In this document: positions 63,452 to 64,000 of the stretch, one piece after another
How the letters are laid out: each line of letters begins with the position of its first letter
How positions within the stretch are numbered: the stretch's first letter is position 1
Source of the DNA: Candidatus Brevefilum sp.
GTDB taxonomy: Bacteria; Chloroflexota; Anaerolineae; Anaerolineales; Anaerolineaceae
NCBI GenBank assembly: GCA_029210815.1
Contig: JARGGB010000004.1
Coordinates: 1-64,000 of the forward strand
Direction: 5' to 3'
Length of the DNA: 64,000 bases
Program-made: the position numbers and the translations under genes
The notes under the pieces: generated by a model
What the model saw: only the letters and a program-made list of their open reading frames with translations
Database searches by the model: none
Told to the model about the DNA's origin: nothing

Positions 63452-63598
63452 ATGAGCTCACTTAAGAAACATCTCGCTAAAAACCACTTCCTCAGTTTCT
63501 GGATCTTGCTCTCTATCACCTGCTGGGGATGGGGTGCTGGAGAGTTATTTGTCCTGGTTGCAAGCGCACAGGATGATTATCAGGAACAAAATACATGA
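63452..63598 (+). CDS. Possible small membrane protein
   Basis: A 48-codon ORF with one hydrophobic segment (FWILLSITCWGWGAGELFVLV) and a short polar tail. It lacks a convincing RBS, and it is only the C-terminal part of the longer ORF in the track, the rest of which overlaps the SARP-like gene in another frame. Kept as a weak call. Confidence 0.25.
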   Translation: MSSLKKHLAKNHFLSFWILLSITCWGWGAGELFVLVASAQDDYQEQNT

Positions 63599-63648
63599 GA
63601 TATTTAGAAGCTTCTTCTTTTTAATTTTTTTCTTCTAGTTAGCTGATC

Positions 63649-63888
63649 CTATTCATAATTTTGATCACCATTGGCTTGAGGTTCCTGACCAGCCTGGATT
63701 TGCAGGAAGTGATACAGGTCATCCAGGCTGGCAAACATAAGTCGTTTATTGCTGTACGGACTCTGCAGGGAAGCCCGCCAAAGGCCGCCCTCTACAGTCG
63801 GACACACCCCGTTATTACACTCTCGCCATAGGCGAAGGATGTAGGCAAAATAATCTTTTTGATTGGCTCTCTTCTTCAGGTTGGGCAT
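63649..63888 (-). CDS. Small hypothetical protein
   Basis: A 79-residue soluble protein. The pattern AYILRLWRE, WRASLQSPYSNKRLMFASLDDLYHFLQIQ (core FASLDDLYHFL) recalls small Chloroflexota proteins found beside regulators, from memory rather than a search. No function is known. Beyond 63888 the window shows no further gene. Confidence 0.6.
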   Translation of the reverse strand: MPNLKKRANQKDYFAYILRLWRECNNGVCPTVEGGLWRASLQSPYSNKRLMFASLDDLYHFLQIQAGQEPQANGDQNYE

Positions 63889-64000
63889 GGGTATCTTTAG
63901 TGTTTATTTTGACAATTTTGTGAAGATTTATTGGGGTCCGAACCAGGACCAAGATGTAGTATCACGACGTCCATCACAAAGATCTTCACCTATGACTTCA

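Noticed and set aside
1-64000. CRISPR array, rRNA or tRNA genes
   Set aside because: No regularly spaced repeats, rRNA blocks or recognisable cloverleaf were found on reading both strands by eye; a dedicated search could still find a missed tRNA.

Overview
The window looks like a chromosomal segment of a Chloroflexota bacterium, most likely class Anaerolineae. This is inferred from gene families and layout; no marker search was run. Supporting signs are a DUF2298 membrane protein, a SARP-type ATPase/TPR regulator, surface proteins with Pro/Thr-rich 'PTPTPTR' linkers, LCP and L,D-transpeptidase wall enzymes with no outer-membrane genes, a CdaA/YbbR c-di-AMP module, and CIRCE-controlled groESL. 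Base composition is moderate. No rRNA, tRNA, CRISPR array, insertion sequence or prophage was seen.

Layout. 0-5 kb: a minus-strand copper operon, csoR-copZ-copA, ends in a rhodanese gene with an in-frame TGA that may encode selenocysteine; an EamA transporter follows. 5-9 kb: a replication-initiation operon, dnaB, a DnaD-like gene and a helicase-loader gene with two fused AAA+ domains, plus a bifunctional nuclease. 9-24 kb, plus strand: a degenerate response regulator, a metallopeptidase, HAD phosphatase, PlsC-type acyltransferase, DnaJ, 6-phosphogluconolactonase, a Crp-like regulator, two paralogous TPR proteins, groES-groEL behind a perfect CIRCE, a parvulin-like lipoprotein and an ArsR-type regulator. 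24-33 kb, minus strand: DUF711, SpoU methyltransferase, phosphoesterase, an MFS gene, then a GNAT-MFS-GNAT operon with an elaborate leader (promoter, 32-codon leader ORF, antiterminator, tandem terminators), then a CAP-LysM surface protein. 34-49 kb: housekeeping genes serS, rlmB, cysS, a PIN-TRAM protein, lepB, der, ybbR, cdaA, coaE with an extra C-terminal domain, tilS, a degenerate tyrosine recombinase and an LCP protein. 49-64 kb: a sensor-like ATPase, an L,D-transpeptidase, DUF2298, gltX, nucleoside hydrolase, two paralogous small lipoproteins (one interrupted by TGA), a 1177-residue SARP-like regulator and a small hypothetical protein.

Two observations stand out. First, the rhodanese TGA lies where relatives carry the second Cys of a YCxCP motif. 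Conserved rhodanese sequence continues in frame for 40 codons, and a hairpin with bacterial SECIS-like geometry lies just downstream. Second, the leader of the GNAT-MFS-GNAT operon can fold into two mutually exclusive states. One long-range pairing would disable the first terminator and free its 3' arm to disable the second. This is the expected design of ribosome-stalling-controlled drug resistance. Further items are three apparently leaderless genes with the same promoter-to-ATG spacing, a tandem DnaC-like loader, an inactive-looking recombinase, and two families of small inverted-repeat elements.

All calls come from reading the sequence and the supplied translations; no alignment, folding or database search was run. 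Several start codons were moved from the ORF track on the basis of ribosome binding sites, promoters or overlaps, as noted in each entry.
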